Shown piece by piece: positions 61,569 to 64,000 of a DNA stretch of 64,000 nucleotides. Origin of the DNA: Nodularia sp. LEGE 06071 (lineage in GTDB: Bacteria; Cyanobacteriota; Cyanobacteriia; Cyanobacteriales; Nostocaceae); the NCBI RefSeq assembly GCF_015207755.1, contig NZ_JADEWH010000003.1, positions 1-64,000 on the forward strand, read 5' to 3'. The number at the start of each line of letters is the position of its first letter. The stretch's first letter is position 1. The notes under the pieces were generated by a model. That model was given only the letters and a program-made list of their open reading frames with translations, did no database searches and was not told the DNA's origin. Position numbers and translations under genes: made by a program.

Positions 61569-62159
61569 TTAAGCACTTTTCATTTGGTTGAACTTCCAAA
61601 AAAAACCAGAAATCCAATTTGTGATCATGTGGGCAACAATTGGCACTAACAAGTTACCAGTTAACAAGGCACTAAACCCCAGCATTAAGCCAATGATAGT
61701 TGCCCAAATCACATAAGGCCATTGTTGGGGACCACTGAGATGCAAAATACCAAAGGCTAGACTAGAGACAATCACAGCTACATTATCTAAGCCTAAAGCT
61801 GGCAGCATCACACCCCGAAATAAAAGTTCTTCACTTAACGCCGGGAGTAAGCCCAGCCAAATCAAATCGGGTAAAGCTAAAGGCTTGAGTACTATGTCCA
61901 GATAATAATCGGCGCTTTGACGATAGGCAGGGTAAAAGCGATAAGCTAAACCACTTAAGGCGATGATGATCAACCCTAGCCCTAATCCTAAGAATACATC
62001 TGTTGCTGACCAGTACCATCTTAATAAGTAAAAATTGCCATAGGTTAACCATACTTTGGCGACTATCCATAATAGGATTGCAGTCACTCCCATAGCTACT
62101 AATACTTGGGTGCGTGTCAAGTTGGGAATTTCTGGTTCTTGATTTTGTTGTTCAACCAC
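61569..62159 (-). CDS. CPBP family intramembrane metalloprotease
   Basis: 196 residues from a GTG start. Six or so membrane helices. The conserved motifs are EELLFRG (about 108-114), FGILHL (about 135-140) and HMITNW (about 175-180), which provide the glutamates and histidines of CAAX-protease and bacteriocin-processing enzymes (CPBP). Its substrate is unknown. Family members process or confer immunity to bacteriocins, but also act in other roles. It lies far from the peptide cassettes, so no link is claimed. Confidence 0.85.
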   Translation of the reverse strand: MVEQQNQEPEIPNLTRTQVLVAMGVTAILLWIVAKVWLTYGNFYLLRWYWSATDVFLGLGLGLIIIALSGLAYRFYPAYRQSADYYLDIVLKPLALPDLIWLGLLPALSEELLFRGVMLPALGLDNVAVIVSSLAFGILHLSGPQQWPYVIWATIIGLMLGFSALLTGNLLVPIVAHMITNWISGFFWKFNQMKSA

Positions 62160-62164
62160 GAGAT

Positions 62165-62330
62165 TTTGGGGGTAGGGAATGGGGAGTGGGGAGTGGGGAG
62201 AAGAGGAACGGGGGCAGGGGGCAGGGGGCAGGGGAGAAGAAGAATGGTTGCTAAGTAACCGGAAGTTTAAAATAATTTCTTACTCCCCCTTGCTCCCTGC
62301 TCCGGTGCGCCCCTGCTTCTTCTGGGGAGT
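62165..62330. repeat. G-rich simple repeats
   Basis: Runs of GGGGAGT and GGGGGCA units (62170-62235) and a complementary CCCTGCTCC segment (62285-62310). No gene. Confidence 0.7.
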
Positions 62331-62341
62331 GGGGAAACAAA

Positions 62342-63406
62342 TTACATAATAACTGGCTTTAATGAGGATATTTTCGGACTGAGGGCGGCGGGATTTATCC
62401 CAGCTTTGTGGGCTACTAATACACCTACTGCCTCTAAATATGAGTTTACCCGTATCGATGTGATTCCTAAAGCTTCGGCGGGAACCTGGATGAGAGTTTT
62501 ATTTTCTGCCACAGTGATAATTTGGCATCGCCTTTGGTTTAAACTCATTAAGGCACTACTACCACAAGCATTTGCAGGTGCGATCGCACAATCCACTTGA
62601 TCCGCCCAAATATCATCTGCTAAAGCTGTCATTGAGTGTTTTTCTATAATAAATTGTGGGGCGCGACTCAAACCCACAAGCACACATGGTAAAAAAGTAT
62701 AACCTAATTCTTCCGCAGCCGAACGAGGCGATAAATTCGGTTCTGGGGGGGCGCTGGCTAAGGCTGGAGCATGGGCGCAGGGAATTTTGAAGGTGCGGAC
62801 GATTAAATGGCTAATTACGGCTTCTGCACCCGCTAAAGGGTCTACACCTTGGCCTTGACGATAGTTTTGTACTGCTTGTTCATCCATATTATCGGGGAAA
62901 CGGGCGACAACTGCGATCGCATCCGCCCCGGCTTTGTTAATTAATATTTCCGCCGCCCTGAGTAAACTGTCAGGGTTGCCAATTGTTCCCCAACTAGCCC
63001 CTGATGCTGATGTGCGTAATTCTACGTTTAAAGGTGCATCAGTAACTACATAATCTGTGAGAGTTAAACCCAGGGTAGCCCTGGCTGCGTCGGCTGCTTG
63101 GAGGTGTCGCAGTTGTAATTCTGGTTCAATACCTTGGTCTAAAAGCAACCCGATTTTATTATTCCGCACCGGGCGTAAACCCCAGCATCCAGAGGCGAAT
63201 TTGTCCAGTCCGTAACCTTCCACATACAGCGTGTTAGGGAGGTTCCAATACAAACTTGCACCATTGAGGACATTGGGGTGAGTAATTAGGCGATCGCACA
63301 CCTGTGATATAACTCTAGCTACAGGCAAAGCATCACCCGCATAACCGCCAATCGCCGCCCCCACCCCAGTAGGTATAATTAAAATAGCCGTATAAGGACG
63401 TTGCAT
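62342..63406 (-). CDS. DUF3326-family protein
   Basis: 354 residues, soluble. AILIIPTGVGAAIGGYAGDA at the start (about 8-27) and DQVDCAIAPANACGSSAL (about 266-283) are recognisable for the DUF3326 family, known mostly from cyanobacteria and plants and of unknown function. No catalytic assignment is possible, although the conserved NACGSSAL region suggests an active site or cofactor site. It starts at ATG 63406. It faces an oppositely oriented gene across about 100 bp. Confidence 0.8.
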   Translation of the reverse strand: MQRPYTAILIIPTGVGAAIGGYAGDALPVARVISQVCDRLITHPNVLNGASLYWNLPNTLYVEGYGLDKFASGCWGLRPVRNNKIGLLLDQGIEPELQLRHLQAADAARATLGLTLTDYVVTDAPLNVELRTSASGASWGTIGNPDSLLRAAEILINKAGADAIAVVARFPDNMDEQAVQNYRQGQGVDPLAGAEAVISHLIVRTFKIPCAHAPALASAPPEPNLSPRSAAEELGYTFLPCVLVGLSRAPQFIIEKHSMTALADDIWADQVDCAIAPANACGSSALMSLNQRRCQIITVAENKTLIQVPAEALGITSIRVNSYLEAVGVLVAHKAGINPAALSPKISSLKPVIM

Positions 63407-63506
63407 AATTCTCTTTTGGGTAATGAGATAAAAACTTACGTTTGTTGATGCTATGAAAAGGGAACTCTAAGAAAATAACAATCCCAGGGTTTCCATAAGT
63501 AAAAGT

Positions 63507-64000
63507 ATGAAAGAGAAAAAAAACAAGAGAGAATTCTATATTACTGCCTTATATCTGGCTAAATTTAATCAACGTGCCTTTACAGAGCTAGGGTACAATA
63601 ATTTGACAGAAGCATCTAGTCAAGTTTCTCAGGCGTTAGGTTATGCAGAAGCATCAATAAAACAGTGCCGTGATAAGTTTGATCCATTATTGCCGAATAA
63701 AAGACAAGGTTATAAAAAACCGCCATACAAAACAGTAAGAGATATTTTTGAAGAATTCGATAATTATGAGTTTGAAGAATTCTCACAAATTGTCAAAAAT
63801 ATTTTACAAAAGCCTCCCTCAAATCCTTTATTTTCTACTTTAAAACCTGAACAACTTAACCAGTTAGAACAAACACTCAAAGCAGAACAAGAATACAAGC
63901 AGGAAGAAAAAAGTGAGGAAGAAAAGAAATGTGTATTAGCTTTGTGGGAAATTGAAGGAGGTGATAGAGAAGTACCTATTATTGATTATGAATCATGTTT
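63507..64000 (+). CDS. partial gene at right edge, possible restriction-type protein
   Basis: 164 codons from the ATG at 63507, open to the end of the window, so the C-terminus is missing. The first 100 residues are helical: REFYITALYLAKFNQRAF, then LGYNNLTEASSQVSQALGY, then a KQCRDKFDPLLPN block and a KKPP segment. This resembles the small N-terminal domain seen in front of several restriction-like endonucleases with HNH or similar cores. A charged Glu/Lys-rich linker follows (about 125-150). No catalytic motif is in view. The endonuclease idea is tentative. Confidence 0.5.
   Translation, partial: MKEKKNKREFYITALYLAKFNQRAFTELGYNNLTEASSQVSQALGYAEASIKQCRDKFDPLLPNKRQGYKKPPYKTVRDIFEEFDNYEFEEFSQIVKNILQKPPSNPLFSTLKPEQLNQLEQTLKAEQEYKQEEKSEEEKKCVLALWEIEGGDREVPIIDYESC

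Noticed and set aside
61569-62159. CPBP protease as the processing enzyme for the peptide cassettes
   Set aside because: It is about 46 kb away and the precursors carry GG motifs, which point to C39-type peptidases; no link can be supported.

Overview
The window comes from a filamentous, very probably heterocyst-forming cyanobacterium (order Nostocales, Nostoc/Anabaena/Nodularia-like). The grounds are the density of GCGATCGC (HIP1) palindromes, the photosystem II genes psbN and psbH in the conserved psbN-psbH-tatA-pth order, a complete fraC-fraD-fraE septal-junction cluster, oversized cyanobacterial signalling proteins, and many small palindromic or tandem repeats between and inside genes. 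No rRNA, tRNA or CRISPR array was seen.

Layout. 1-7.4 kb: a DUF4282-like membrane protein, a degenerate zinc-ribbon kinase, an alpha/beta hydrolase, a possible immunity-type gene behind a broken reading frame, glgX, and a secreted protein. 7.7-13.3 kb: a HAD phosphatase, then a molybdate module (HTH/PBP-like regulator, molbindin, fused modBC, modA). 13.9-20.2 kb is the most unusual region: four 449-bp tandem cassettes, each encoding a double-glycine leader peptide, then a CHAT protease/NB-ARC/TPR STAND protein bracketed by a small two-helix membrane protein and a truncated copy of it. 20.5-32 kb: aldo/keto reductase, mnmE, an SDR enzyme, an acyltransferase, and a GH38 alpha-mannosidase. 32-38.7 kb: psbN, psbH, tatA, pth, rpsU, rsmI, a PfkB kinase and a CysQ-like phosphatase. 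39.3-48.3 kb: a possible heme-oxygenase-fold protein, a 1859-residue Ser/Thr kinase-ATPase-GAF-histidine kinase, a lipoprotein and a methyltransferase. 48.5-55.2 kb: a membrane glycosyltransferase, a tandem-domain cobO, fraCDE, and a pentapeptide-repeat protein. 55.8-64 kb: a hybrid histidine kinase, an orphan sugar-ABC permease, purN, a broken Rpn-like gene, a CPBP protease, a DUF3326 protein and, cut by the right edge, a possible restriction-type protein.

Mobile DNA is a main theme. Non-autonomous elements with ends close to CTACGGTGTACACA occur as three dispersed copies (10189-10333, 12279-12449, 33081-33251). They are bordered by direct repeats of up to 11 bp, which read as target duplications. 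A second subfamily with the same ends has one copy inserted in the middle of another (45831-46151). Smaller palindromes have entered coding sequences in frame (modBC, the TPR region of the STAND protein, the mannosidase). One of the MITEs separates modA from modBC.

The best candidates for undescribed biology are the peptide cassette array with its conserved RNA-hairpin-like spacers, and the adjacent CHAT-STAND gene with its membrane partner. Together they look like a defence or programmed-death island next to a bacteriocin-like peptide locus. That reading is inference from domain content and arrangement only.
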